64,000 nucleotides of DNA from Alitabrizicola rongguiensis (GTDB taxonomy: Bacteria; Pseudomonadota; Alphaproteobacteria; Rhodobacterales; Rhodobacteraceae), in assembly GCF_021491355.1 (NCBI RefSeq), contig NZ_JAKENF010000002.1, forward strand, positions 1,095,067 through 1,159,066, in the 5' to 3' direction. Under the pieces are notes generated by a model. That model did no database searches. It saw only the letters and a program-made list of their open reading frames with translations, and was not told the DNA's origin. Both the position numbers and the translations under genes were made by a program. Below, in pieces: positions 35,166 to 44,188 of the stretch; within the stretch, counting starts at the first letter, position 1; each line of letters opens with the position of its first letter.

Positions 35166-36022
35166 TGCGGCGCGCGGCCAGACAAAGGCTTGAAATCGGG
35201 GCGATGCTGGCCCCTTCGGTTCTGTTGCTCGTCCTATTCGTACTGCTGCCGCTCTGCATCGTCGCGGCCTACAGCTTTGCCCTGCGCGATTCCTACGGCG
35301 CGGTCCTGCCCGGCTTCACGTTGCAGAACTACGCGGACCTGTTTCAAAGCGTATACCTCTTGGTCTTCGTGAACTCGCTCGAGCTCGCGGCCTCCACGAC
35401 GATCCTTTGCCTGCTGATCGGCTATCCCGTCGCCTATTTCATTGCCTTCAAGGCAGGGCGATGGGCACCGGCCCTGTTGCTGCTGCTTCTGATCCCGTTC
35501 TGGATCAACTTCCTGATCCGCATTTCGGCCTGGGTCGTACTTCTCGGCCGGGGCGGCCTGATCAACCAGGGGATGCTCTGGACCGGGCTGATCGATGCAC
35601 CAGTGGGCATGCTCGGCACTTACGGCGCGACGCTGGTCGGAATGGTCTATGCGTTCCTACCCCTGACGGTCTTCCCGATTTATGCCGCGCTTCAGCCCAT
35701 CGATCGCAAACTGATCGAAGCCGGGGCGGACCTTGGAGCTGGTCCGGCCGAGACCTTCTTCCGCGTCACGCTGCCCCTTTCCCTGCCGGGCGTCCTGGCG
35801 GCTGCGCTTTTCGTCTTTGTGCCCTCAATGGGCGTCTTCGCAATCCCGGTCCTTCTTGGGGGCGGCAAGGACATCATCCTGGGCAACCTGATCGTCCAGC
35901 TCTTCCTCGAGTTCCGCAACATTCCCCTTGGGGCGGCGGTGTCGATGCTGCTGCTTGCCTTGGCCGGTGTCGGAATACTCCTCTACATGCGGGCACTGCG
36001 GTGGGTGGAGCGGATGCAATGA
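35165..36022 (+). CDS. PotB-type ABC permease
   Basis: A 285-residue inner-membrane permease with six hydrophobic segments, of the spermidine/putrescine (PotB) subfamily. The EAA loop, which docks on the ATPase, is seen as EAGADLGAGPAETFFRVTLPLS. GTG 35162 directly precedes ATG 35165, and the stop of gntR is interlaced with them. It partners the PotC-type gene that overlaps its 3' end by 4 bp. The transported compound may be a polyamine or an organic amide; the downstream enzymes favour the latter. Confidence 0.92.
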   Translation: MRRAARQRLEIGAMLAPSVLLLVLFVLLPLCIVAAYSFALRDSYGAVLPGFTLQNYADLFQSVYLLVFVNSLELAASTTILCLLIGYPVAYFIAFKAGRWAPALLLLLLIPFWINFLIRISAWVVLLGRGGLINQGMLWTGLIDAPVGMLGTYGATLVGMVYAFLPLTVFPIYAALQPIDRKLIEAGADLGAGPAETFFRVTLPLSLPGVLAAALFVFVPSMGVFAIPVLLGGGKDIILGNLIVQLFLEFRNIPLGAAVSMLLLALAGVGILLYMRALRWVERMQ

Positions 36023-36843
36023 CCACGCGCACCCATCCCGGCTGGTTTACCCGCACGTTCGTTCACGGCATTTCGGGCTGGGTCACGCTGCTGACATACC
36101 TGTTCATGCTGCTGCCGATCGTGGTGCTGGTCGCCTTTGCCTTCAACGCCGGGAAATCGACCGTCGTCTGGACAGGCTTCTCCTTCGACTGGTTCGTGAA
36201 GGTCTGGCACAACCGCAATATCGTGAAGGCGCTGCATGTCAGCCTGATCGTCGCCGTGGGCAGCGCCGCCATCGCGACCGCCATCGGCGCGCTGGCCGCT
36301 GTCGCGATCACCCGACGCGAGTTTCCGGGCCGCGACCTGCTGGGCGCTGCCCTTGCCGCGCCGCTGGTCCTTCCCGAGATCGTCCTCAGTGTCGCGCTTC
36401 TGGTGTTTATGACGTTCGCCGGTATCACGCTTGGCTATGGCAGCATGATCGTGGGCCATGTGCTGGTCTCGATCCCCTTCGCCACGCTGATCATCCGCGC
36501 CGCTGCCGCTTCGTTGGATGTCCGGCTCGAGGATGCCGCGGCCGATCTCGGCGCCAACGAATGGCAGACCTTCCGCATGGTGACGTTGCCGCAGTTGATG
36601 CCCGCGATCGCCACCGCATTCATCCTGTCGGCAACCCTGTCCTTCGACAACCTCGTGATGTCGACCTTCACCTCGGGCGTCGGCACCACCACCCTGCCCC
36701 TGCGCATCTACTCGATGCTCAAGCTTGGAATTACCCCTGAAATCAACGCGCTCGGCGCAATGATGGTCGCGGCGAACGTCGCGATCCTGCTTCTCGTGAT
36801 GGGGCGCTATCTGCCCCTGATGCTGAAATCCAACCGGCGGTGA
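36019..36843 (+). CDS. PotC-type ABC permease
   Basis: A 274-residue second permease subunit. It has six membrane segments and the EAA loop DAAADLGANEWQTFRMVTLP near residue 180, followed by FDNLVMSTFTSGVGTTTLPL, typical of PotC/YdcV proteins. It overlaps the PotB-type gene by 4 bp (ATGA at 36019). It forms the heteromeric channel with that subunit. Confidence 0.92.
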   Translation: MTTRTHPGWFTRTFVHGISGWVTLLTYLFMLLPIVVLVAFAFNAGKSTVVWTGFSFDWFVKVWHNRNIVKALHVSLIVAVGSAAIATAIGALAAVAITRREFPGRDLLGAALAAPLVLPEIVLSVALLVFMTFAGITLGYGSMIVGHVLVSIPFATLIIRAAAASLDVRLEDAAADLGANEWQTFRMVTLPQLMPAIATAFILSATLSFDNLVMSTFTSGVGTTTLPLRIYSMLKLGITPEINALGAMMVAANVAILLLVMGRYLPLMLKSNRR

Positions 36844-36876
36844 ACAGCCGGATCATGTCCACCAAGGAGTTGACCC

Positions 36877-37908
36877 ATGACCAGACTTTCCCAAACCGTC
36901 GCAGCCTCGGTCCTTGCCCTCGTGGCTGCCTGCCCGGCGCTTGCTGAAGAGCTTCGCATCTACGGCTGGGCCGGCGAGATGCCCGATGAAGTCCTGCAGG
37001 ACTTCGAGAAGGAAACCGGCATCGCCGTGACCTTCGACACCTTCGACAGCAACGAGTCGATGATCGCCAAGCTCGATGCGGGCGGATCGGGCTATGACCT
37101 CGTGAACCCGTCGCAATACGCGGTCCAGATCCTCATCAACCGCGGCAAGATCGTCGAACTCGATCATTCGAAGATCGACACCTACGACAACATCGGGCCC
37201 TCGTTCAAGGAAGTGTCCTACGATCCGGGCAACAAGTACTCGATCCCCTATGTCTGGGGTACGACAGGCCTTGCCTACAACAAGACCTGCGTGGATGAGC
37301 CGATCACCAGCTGGAAGGCCCTGTTCGACGAGAAATACAAGGGCCGGGTCTACATGCTGGACAACATGCTTGCCGCCTATATCGCCGGCCTGCAGGTGAA
37401 CGGCTTCAACGCCAACACCACCAACCCAGACGAGATCGCCAAGGCAACCGAAACACTTATTGCCCAGAAGCCGATGCTGGCCGGCTACAACAGCACGAAC
37501 TTCGCCGACCTCGTTTCCTCGGGCGAGGCCTGCATCGTCGAAAGCTGGTCGTCCTCGGTTCTGCAGGCGATCAAGGACAACCCGGATGTCGTCTATGTCC
37601 TGCCCGAGGAAGGTGGCACGATGTGGATCGACGGTTATTCGATCCTGAACGACGCGCCGAACCCCGACGCGGCCTACAAGTTCCTGTCCTACATCCTGCG
37701 CCCGGAAGTGGCCGCCAAGACCACCGAACTGACCCAGACCGCGACGGTCGTGCCGGCATCCAAGGCATTGCTTCCGGCCGATCTGGCCAGCAACTCGGCC
37801 GTGTTCCCGGATGAGAAAACCATCGCCAATGCCGACTTCATCCTCGATCTGGGTGACGCGATGAAGCTGTACCAGGATGGCTGGACCAAGGTGAAAGCCG
37901 CCCAGTAA
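36877..37908 (+). CDS. PotD-type periplasmic binding protein
   Basis: A 343-residue exported binding protein with a signal peptide at residues 1-23 (ends CPALA-EE). The mature start EELRIYGWAGEMPDEVLQDF and GSGYDLVNPSQYAV are characteristic of the PotD/PotF family. Further conserved parts are SIPYVWGTTGLAYN and EGGTMWIDGYSILNDAPN, the latter where PotD proteins hold the ligand. AAGGAG lies upstream of the ATG. It is encoded between permease and ATPase genes, as part of one importer. Confidence 0.94.
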   Translation: MTRLSQTVAASVLALVAACPALAEELRIYGWAGEMPDEVLQDFEKETGIAVTFDTFDSNESMIAKLDAGGSGYDLVNPSQYAVQILINRGKIVELDHSKIDTYDNIGPSFKEVSYDPGNKYSIPYVWGTTGLAYNKTCVDEPITSWKALFDEKYKGRVYMLDNMLAAYIAGLQVNGFNANTTNPDEIAKATETLIAQKPMLAGYNSTNFADLVSSGEACIVESWSSSVLQAIKDNPDVVYVLPEEGGTMWIDGYSILNDAPNPDAAYKFLSYILRPEVAAKTTELTQTATVVPASKALLPADLASNSAVFPDEKTIANADFILDLGDAMKLYQDGWTKVKAAQ

Positions 37909-37965
37909 CGGGCCAGGCCGGGCGCGGGGCCTGACTCGCGCCCGGTGCAGCAACAAGGCATCCCC

Positions 37966-39039
37966 ATGCAAGACAATTCTCCTGCCCAGCCGGCTGTTGA
38001 TCTGCGCGGCGTGGTAAAGCGCTTCGGCACGATGACGGCTGTCGATCATCTCGACCTGACGATCCGTTCAGGCGAGTTCTTCACCATGCTGGGGGCTTCG
38101 GGCTGCGGCAAGACGACGACGCTGCGCCTGATCGCCGGGTTCGAGCTGCCGACTGAAGGGCAGATCCTGATCTCGGGTCAGGATGTCTCCGACATTCCCG
38201 CCTATCAGCGGCCGGTGCATACGGTGTTCCAGAGCTATGCGCTGTTTCCCCATCTGACGATCCTCGACAACGTCGCCTTCCCCCTCAGGGTGCGCCGCCT
38301 GCCCCGGGCCGAGCAGCGCGCCCGGGCGATGGCTGCGCTTGAGATGGTGCAGATGGGACGGTACGGGGATCGCAAACCGTCCCAGTTGTCGGGCGGGCAA
38401 CAGCAGCGTGTGGCACTCGCCCGGGCGCTGGTCAATGAACCGACCGTCCTGCTGTTGGATGAGCCACTGGGTGCGCTGGACCTCAAGCTGCGGAAGGAGA
38501 TGCAGCTGGAACTCAAGGACATGCAGCGGCGGCTGGGGATCACCTTCGTCTTCGTGACGCATGACCAGGAAGAGGCCCTCACGCTGAGTGACCGCATCGC
38601 GCTGATGCAGGGTGGCCGGATCGTGCAGCTTGATACGCCGGCCAATCTCTACAACGCGCCGCAGTCCCTTTATGCTGCCGAGTTCATTGGCGAAACCAAC
38701 CTGATCCCGGCCCGTATGGTAAGCGCCGACCATGGCTCGAGCGTCGTCGAGGCTCTTGGCCAGACCTACCGCGCCGAAGGCACCACAGCGTCGGCCGGCG
38801 CGGCCGTGACGCTGGCGCTTCGTCCCGAGCGGGTCCGCCGCGAACCTGCCGGCACCGGACCGGTCGGGGAACTGGTCGAGATCGACTTCATCGGAACAGA
38901 CCTGCGTCTGACCTACCGGATGGCGGACGGCAGCAAGGTCATCGTGCGCCAGCAGAATTCCGGCGGAATCCCCCCCGCGATTGGCGAACGCATGCCCCTC
39001 GGCTTCGAAACCGACAGCCTTCGCATCTTCACGAGCTGA
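37966..39039 (+). CDS. PotA-type ABC ATPase
   Basis: A 357-residue ATPase. It shows Walker A GASGCGKTTTLR, Q-loop FQSYALFPH, signature LSGGQQQRVALARAL, Walker B LLLDEPLGALD and the H-loop THDQEEALTLSD, then a C-terminal TOBE domain with LALRPERVRREP. The ATG at 37966 has AAGG upstream; a GTG seven codons earlier is possible. It completes the PotABCD-like importer. Confidence 0.94.
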   Translation: MQDNSPAQPAVDLRGVVKRFGTMTAVDHLDLTIRSGEFFTMLGASGCGKTTTLRLIAGFELPTEGQILISGQDVSDIPAYQRPVHTVFQSYALFPHLTILDNVAFPLRVRRLPRAEQRARAMAALEMVQMGRYGDRKPSQLSGGQQQRVALARALVNEPTVLLLDEPLGALDLKLRKEMQLELKDMQRRLGITFVFVTHDQEEALTLSDRIALMQGGRIVQLDTPANLYNAPQSLYAAEFIGETNLIPARMVSADHGSSVVEALGQTYRAEGTTASAGAAVTLALRPERVRREPAGTGPVGELVEIDFIGTDLRLTYRMADGSKVIVRQQNSGGIPPAIGERMPLGFETDSLRIFTS

Positions 39040-39058
39040 ACCTAGGAACGAGATTGAT

Positions 39059-39745
39059 ATGAGCGACATCTATCGCATCGAGCCCTTGCCGGCGCAGTTG
39101 TCGCCCGAACGGACGGCCCGCCTTGCGAAGGTAGAGGCGGCCACCCTTGGGCATTACCTTCATGCTGGCTTCGTTGACCTCGGGATCCGCCCGCTTCTGG
39201 GCGAGGCACGCGTCGCGGGCGCAGCCGTGACCGTCCAGATCGCAGGTGCGGACTCGACCCTGCTCTACCATGCGATGGACCGTGTCCGTCCCGGCGACAT
39301 TCTGGTGATCGACCGGGCGGGCGACAAGACACACGCCTGCTGGGGCGGCTTCATGGCCGCCGTCGCCAAGATCCGCGGGCTGGCGGGCGTCATCATCGAC
39401 GGTGCCATCACCGACCCGGCAGCGATCATTGCCGCAGGTGTTCCAACCTGGGCGCGCCAGACCTCGGCCATCACCACGAAACTTCTCAACCTGGGCGGCG
39501 GCTTCAATGTGCCGGTCTCGATCGGCGGCGTTGCGGTCACACCGGGCGATGCCGTACTGGCCGACGACTGCGGAGTCGTGGTGATCCCGCAGTCGCGGAT
39601 CGACCGCCTGACCGAAATCGCCCTCAAGGATCAGGAAGAGGAGGGCGGCTGGATCGAACGGCTGCAAAAGGGCGAGATGCTCCAGGACCTCGTGGATATC
39701 CGCGCGATGTTGGCCAAGAACGGGATGGAGGGTGCCGGTGTCTGA
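39059..39745 (+). CDS. RraA-like protein (HMG aldolase family) with altered catalytic Arg
   Basis: A 228-residue RraA/4-hydroxy-4-methyl-2-oxoglutarate aldolase-type protein. The family core is GDILVIDRAGDKTHACWGGF, then GLAGVIIDGAITDPAA. In active aldolases the last motif usually reads DG-x-x-RD, where Arg binds the substrate and Asp helps bind the metal; here Thr replaces Arg while Asp stays. It may therefore use a different oxo acid, act as a decarboxylase or lyase of another kind, or be inactive. It lies 19 bp after the ATPase gene and overlaps the next gene by 8 bp, inside the operon. Confidence 0.85.
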   Translation: MSDIYRIEPLPAQLSPERTARLAKVEAATLGHYLHAGFVDLGIRPLLGEARVAGAAVTVQIAGADSTLLYHAMDRVRPGDILVIDRAGDKTHACWGGFMAAVAKIRGLAGVIIDGAITDPAAIIAAGVPTWARQTSAITTKLLNLGGGFNVPVSIGGVAVTPGDAVLADDCGVVVIPQSRIDRLTEIALKDQEEEGGWIERLQKGEMLQDLVDIRAMLAKNGMEGAGV

Positions 39746-40457
39746 CCTTTCGCCTCACGCCGTCTGGCTGTCGACGCCGCATCACCAGCTGGTCGAGATC
39801 GCCTTTGGTCTCGGATGCCGCAAGTTCGTGCTCGACATCGAGCATGGTTATTTCGACCTCGACCCGACCGACAAGCTGGTGGCCCTGATCCGCGCGCTTG
39901 GCGCGCAGGTCTTCGCAAAGGTCCTCGGCCCCGAGACCATCCCGATCCAGCAGGCGCTAGATATCGGCTGCCACGGGGTCATCATCCCGCATATCGGCTC
40001 GGTCGATCACGCACGAAAGGTCACATTGGCCGCGAAATACCCGCCGCTAGGCAATCGAAGCTTCTCGGGCACCCGCCCTTCCCGCTACGACGCGGTGACG
40101 CAGGCCTACTACACGGGCGAGAATGCGAACACGCTTTGCCTCCCGATGGTCGAAAGCGCGGAGGCGCTAGAGGATATCGAGGCGATCCTGGCCCTGCCCA
40201 CGGTCGATGGCGTCTTTGTCGGACCCTCCGATCTGTCGCTGAGCCGCGGGCGCGGCGCCTATTCCAAGACCGAGGCCGACTTTGCGGATTTGCGCCGCAT
40301 CGCCGGGGCGGCAAAGGCGGCGGGCAAGCCCTGGATCATGCCGGCCTGGTCCGCGGTCGAGCGCAGCCTCGCCCGCGAGCTTGGCGCGGCATGGCAGGTC
40401 ACCGTCGACGAATACGGCGCGCTTTGGACGGGTATCGAGCAGGGCCTGAAGGCCTGA
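39738..40457 (+). CDS. HpcH/HpaI-family aldolase
   Basis: A 239-residue class II (metal-dependent) aldolase. Seen motifs are KFVLDIEHGYFDLDP, ALDIGCHGVIIPHIGS, LCLPMVESAEALEDIEAIL (metal-binding Glu) and VDGVFVGPSDLSLSRG (metal-binding Asp). The family cleaves 4-hydroxy-2-oxo acids to pyruvate and an aldehyde or glyoxylate, or makes the reverse addition. GTG at 39738 is preferred because GGAGG (39727-39731) is 6 bases upstream. It sits between RraA and the hydroxyacid dehydrogenase. Confidence 0.88.
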   Translation: MSDLSPHAVWLSTPHHQLVEIAFGLGCRKFVLDIEHGYFDLDPTDKLVALIRALGAQVFAKVLGPETIPIQQALDIGCHGVIIPHIGSVDHARKVTLAAKYPPLGNRSFSGTRPSRYDAVTQAYYTGENANTLCLPMVESAEALEDIEAILALPTVDGVFVGPSDLSLSRGRGAYSKTEADFADLRRIAGAAKAAGKPWIMPAWSAVERSLARELGAAWQVTVDEYGALWTGIEQGLKA

Positions 40458-40468
40458 AGGGTAGTTGA

Positions 40469-41401
40469 ATGTCGATCGTGGTCTATCTGGGTGATGACGC
40501 GGAAACCCGCGACTGGGTGCGTCTTCTTTCTGGCCTTCTTCCCGAGTTCGAAGTGAGGGATTTCGATGATCCCGGCGATCTGGCGGCGGTTGAATATGCC
40601 GTGGTCTGGGCCCCACCTGCCGGTGGGATCGCTTCCTTCCCCAACATCAAGGCGGTGGTGTCGGTCGGCGCAGGTGTGGACCATGTCCTGCGCGACCCGG
40701 AGTTGCCAAAGCACTTGCCGATCCTGCGCACGACGGGACCGGACATGATCCAGCGTCTTCGCGAATACGTCGCGCTGCATGTCCTGACGCATCACCGCGA
40801 CCTTGCCGTGACCGACGAATTCCAGTCGCGCGCCCATTGGCAGCAGATCGTGACACCGGTGGCCGGCAAACGGCGTGTCGGGATCATGGGTCTGGGCCAG
40901 ATTGCCCGGGCCTGCGCGGCAACTCTTGTGTCGCTCGGCTTCGACGTGGCGGGCTGGTCAAGATCAGGCGGGGCCGTCGAGGACGTGACCGTCTTCGCCG
41001 GGAAAGACGCGCTTCCGGACTTTCTGGCGCGAACCGAGATCCTGGTCTGCCTTCTGCCCCTTACCGCCGAGACACGCGACATCCTGAACGCCGAAACCTT
41101 CTCGCAATTGCCAAAGGGGGCGCGGCTTATCAATGCCGGTCGAGGTGGACATCTGGTCGAGGCTGACCTCCTCGCCGCACTGTCCGAGGGTCAGCTTGCA
41201 GGCGCGACACTGGACGTCTTCCGAACCGAACCGCTGCCCCCGGACCACCCATTCTGGAAGCATCCAGCGATCCGCGTAACGCCCCACATCGCCTCTTATA
41301 TCGACGCCGGAACAGGCGCGGCCGTCATAGCTGCCAATATCCGCCAGTTCGAGGCGACGGGGACTTGTGAGGCCATCGCGGACGCCGCCCGGGGTTACTG
41401 A
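40469..41401 (+). CDS. glyoxylate/hydroxypyruvate reductase A-like dehydrogenase
   Basis: A 310-residue D-2-hydroxyacid dehydrogenase of the GhrA group. The NAD(P) motif is VGIMGLGQIARACAATLVSLG. The catalytic Arg is in NAGRGGHLVE, the Glu in RTEPLPPDHPFW and the His in VTPHIASY. It reduces glyoxylate or hydroxypyruvate to the D-hydroxy acid, the kind of product an HpcH aldolase would release. The start MSIVVYLGD follows an 11-bp gap after the aldolase gene; the stop overlaps the next start by one base. Confidence 0.9.
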   Translation: MSIVVYLGDDAETRDWVRLLSGLLPEFEVRDFDDPGDLAAVEYAVVWAPPAGGIASFPNIKAVVSVGAGVDHVLRDPELPKHLPILRTTGPDMIQRLREYVALHVLTHHRDLAVTDEFQSRAHWQQIVTPVAGKRRVGIMGLGQIARACAATLVSLGFDVAGWSRSGGAVEDVTVFAGKDALPDFLARTEILVCLLPLTAETRDILNAETFSQLPKGARLINAGRGGHLVEADLLAALSEGQLAGATLDVFRTEPLPPDHPFWKHPAIRVTPHIASYIDAGTGAAVIAANIRQFEATGTCEAIADAARGY

Positions 41402-42801
41402 TGGACAATCTTCTGTCCGATCTCCGCACCGCCATCGGCGAAACCAATGTCATCGCCGATCGCGGGGCCATGGGGCCTTATCTGACGGATTGGCGGCGCG
41501 CGTTTCATGGGAGCGCGGTGGCGGTTCTCTTGCCAAGGTCTACAGCCCAGGTCGCGAGCGTGCTGAGGGCGTGCGCCAGTCGCGGCGTTTGTGTCGTTCC
41601 ACAAGGCGGCAACACCGGACTGGCGGGTGGAGCAACACCAGATGCCTCCGGTCAGCAGGTCGTGCTCTCGCTGGCGCGTATGCAGGCAGTCCGACGAGTA
41701 GACCGGATTGGCATGACGATTGAACTCGAGGCCGGCATCTCGTTGGCTGAAGCCCGCCGCCTGGCTGCGGCAGAGGGTCTCGAGCTTCCCATTTCGATTG
41801 CCTCCGAGGGCACGGCGACCATCGGCGGTATCATTTCGACGAATGCGGGCGGCGTGCATGTCGTTCGCCATGGTATGACCCGCGAGTGGGTTCTTGGTCT
41901 CGAAGTGGTTCTGGCCGATGGCACTTGCCTTGATGGGCTGCGACACCTGCGCAAGAACAATGCCGGCCTTGACTGGAAACAGCTCTTTGTCGGCACCGAA
42001 GGCGCCCTAGGCATCGTAACTGCTGCCGTTCTTAGAATGGCTCCTCCGCTTCGGCAGCGACACGTCGCGTTGCTCGCGGTGGCCGATCTGGCGACGGTTC
42101 TTGGACTGTTCAACTACGCCATGGCGCGATGCGGCGAGGCCTTGACGGCGTTCGAATTGATGTCGGAGCAGTCGGTCGAGTTGGTGGCGCGGAATGTCGG
42201 GCTGACGCCTCCAGTCAATTCCTCTGGATGGTTTGTTCTGATTGAACTTGCGTCTTCGTTGCCGGGCTTGGCCACAGCCTTCGAGGACCTGGTCGGCGAA
42301 GCCCTTGAACTCGGCCTCATCCTGGACGGCTCACTTGCAACATCGGAAAGACAAGCGGCCGAACTCTGGGCGCTACGTGAGAACATCACTCTTGCCGAGG
42401 CCACCTCCGGACCAAGCCTAAAGCACGACATCTCTGTTCCAATCAGCGCGATCCCCCAGTTCGTGGCCTCGTTCGAAGGCGCGATGTCATCCCTCGACCC
42501 GAACGCACGAACCAACGTTTTCGGCCACGTCGGCGATGGGAACCTTCATGCCAATGTCGTCGGCTTCAGCCCGACAAAGGCAACGGCGATCACCCAGAAG
42601 GTACATGATCTGGCATGGAGCCTGGGCGGATCCATTACCGCCGAGCACGGGCTCGGCCAATACCGGCTTTCCGAGTATCAACGCCTTGCCCCGATGAACG
42701 AGCAAGAGTTGCTGCGACGCATCAAGCGGTCGCTTGACCCGGCGGGACTGCTAAACAGGGGCAAGGCCTTTCCGTTGATCCCGGACGGTCATCGTGCGTA
42801 G
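41401..42801 (+). CDS. FAD-linked D-2-hydroxyacid oxidase/dehydrogenase (GlcD-like)
   Basis: A 466-residue flavoprotein. The FAD-binding type 4 domain has VVPQGGNTGLAGGATPD and NAGGVHVVRHGMTREWVLGLEVVL. The C-terminal catalytic half has NVFGHVGDGNLHAN and TAEHGLGQYR, with the metal-site histidines. Relatives oxidise glycolate, D-lactate or D-2-hydroxyglutarate to the oxo acid and pass electrons to the quinone pool or an electron-transfer flavoprotein. No GlcE or GlcF subunit follows, so it resembles the single-subunit group. It is the last gene of the GntR operon. Confidence 0.9.
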   Translation: MDNLLSDLRTAIGETNVIADRGAMGPYLTDWRRAFHGSAVAVLLPRSTAQVASVLRACASRGVCVVPQGGNTGLAGGATPDASGQQVVLSLARMQAVRRVDRIGMTIELEAGISLAEARRLAAAEGLELPISIASEGTATIGGIISTNAGGVHVVRHGMTREWVLGLEVVLADGTCLDGLRHLRKNNAGLDWKQLFVGTEGALGIVTAAVLRMAPPLRQRHVALLAVADLATVLGLFNYAMARCGEALTAFELMSEQSVELVARNVGLTPPVNSSGWFVLIELASSLPGLATAFEDLVGEALELGLILDGSLATSERQAAELWALRENITLAEATSGPSLKHDISVPISAIPQFVASFEGAMSSLDPNARTNVFGHVGDGNLHANVVGFSPTKATAITQKVHDLAWSLGGSITAEHGLGQYRLSEYQRLAPMNEQELLRRIKRSLDPAGLLNRGKAFPLIPDGHRA

Positions 42802-43315
42802 CCGCGCAATGCGGCCAGCATAGACCCGGAAGCAGTTGCTGGATCCTGGCAGAAAGGTGAAGGCGCGCTGGCGTTTGCAGACTGGCACTCGTCGCCAGGA
42901 ACTTGGAGGCAAGCTCTCCTAGCGGCTTCTGATCGCCGATTCATCTTGTCTTCCTTACCCGCACTTTCGCAGCGGTCGCTCGGCATTTTGCGCTGCGTGT
43001 CGCGATCGGGCATACATGATCGACTTGAGGGGGAATTCCTCCGGAGTGGCCGTGAAGTCGAATAAACGGAAGCGATGCGCTGTCGCCAGTGGTTTGCAGC
43101 CGACCTGTCCCCTCGCACCAAACGCTTCTCTGACACCTTGCTCAACAGCAGCATGAACTCATGACGGACAAGTCCGGAGCGGACAGCACCAGTCCCACGG
43201 CATTGGCTTGAGCAGCGATGCTGAATTGTAGCGACGACGCTCTGGCATTTGTGGTTTTTCTCTTCTGCTGACCAGAGCTAACGGCGATGCTGCACCACAA
43301 GAAGCGGACCAAGCG
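42802..43315. other. 514-bp intergenic region, nothing convincing
   Basis: Between the end of the GlcD-like gene and the EamA gene there are only short frames with no family features and poor ribosome-binding sites. No strong terminator hairpin was found. The base composition is less regular than in the flanking genes, so it may hold a decayed gene, but I cannot identify one. Confidence 0.35.
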
Positions 43316-44185
43316 ATGAATGAAAGCGATCGGCAGGGCTAGGCCATCGGCGTGATGCTCTTGGCGATGCTGGTGTTCTCGCTCAACGACGTCCTCGGTA
43401 AATGGCTGGTCGCAAGCTACTCGGTCAGCCTGCTGATGGCGATGCGCGGCCTCGCCGCATTGACGGTGCTGCTCGTGCTGCTGCGCCCCAACGCTTGGGG
43501 CGATCGGGTCAACCAGTTGTGGCAGGTGGAACAACCTTGGCTGCGGGCGTTTGTGCTGGTTGTCGAGGGCATGGAATTCTACGCGGCCGTGGCACTGTTA
43601 CCGCTCGCCGATGTCGTGACCTACTGGCTGGCCGCGACGATCTATGTAGCCGCACTATCGCCCTGGCTTCTGGGCGAGCGGGTCGATGGCTGGGCGTGGG
43701 GGGCGATCCTTCTCGGTTTTGCCGGTGTCGTGGTGGCGCTACAGCCTTCGGGGCAGAGCCTTGGCACGGCAGCGGCATTGCCAATCGCCGGCTCGTTCGC
43801 CTACGCACTGGCGATGATCCTCAGCCGCAGGCTCCGCAGCACGCCTGACTGGGTCCTTGTGTTCTGGCAGATTGTCGGGGCGCTGATCGCCTCGATGGTC
43901 GGGCTGACAATCATGCCCGGCGCGTGGCAGACGCCGGGTTGGCGCGACGGAAGCCTGCTCTGCCTCCTCGGTGTGGTTGCCATGGCGGCCCATCTCCTTG
44001 TGAACCGCGCCTTCAAGCATGCGCCCGCGGCGCATCTGATGCCTTTCACCTACTCCCTTTTGGTGTGGGCGCTGGTTTTCGGCGCCTTGGTGTTCCGCGA
44101 CCGGCCCAATGCCGCGATACTGGCTGGGGCCGGGCTGATCATCCTGGCCGGGCTGATCCTTGCTACCCGGCGCGATCGGAGATGA
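43316..44185 (+). pseudogene. EamA/DMT-family transporter with in-frame TAG at codon 9 (possibly still translated from 43352)
   Basis: From GTG 43352 a complete 277-residue ten-segment EamA-type drug/metabolite transporter can be read (VMLLAMLVFSLNDVLGKW and PFTYSLLVWALVFGALVF are typical repeats). However, the frame extends upstream to ATG 43316, reading MNESDRQG, stop (TAG 43340-43342), AIGVMLLAM, and the natural family start includes that polar N-terminus. A single C-to-T change from CAG would create the TAG. Translation could restart at GTG 43352 or ATG 43355, losing only 12-13 polar residues, so activity may survive. It lies 3 bp from the 3' end of the lactonase gene, tail to tail. Confidence 0.65.
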
Positions 44186-44188
44186 CAG

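Noticed and set aside
42789..43154. 121-codon minus-strand frame after the GlcD-like gene
   Set aside because: It overlaps the end of a real gene, is rich in Arg/Ser typical of antisense frames, and has no start signal.
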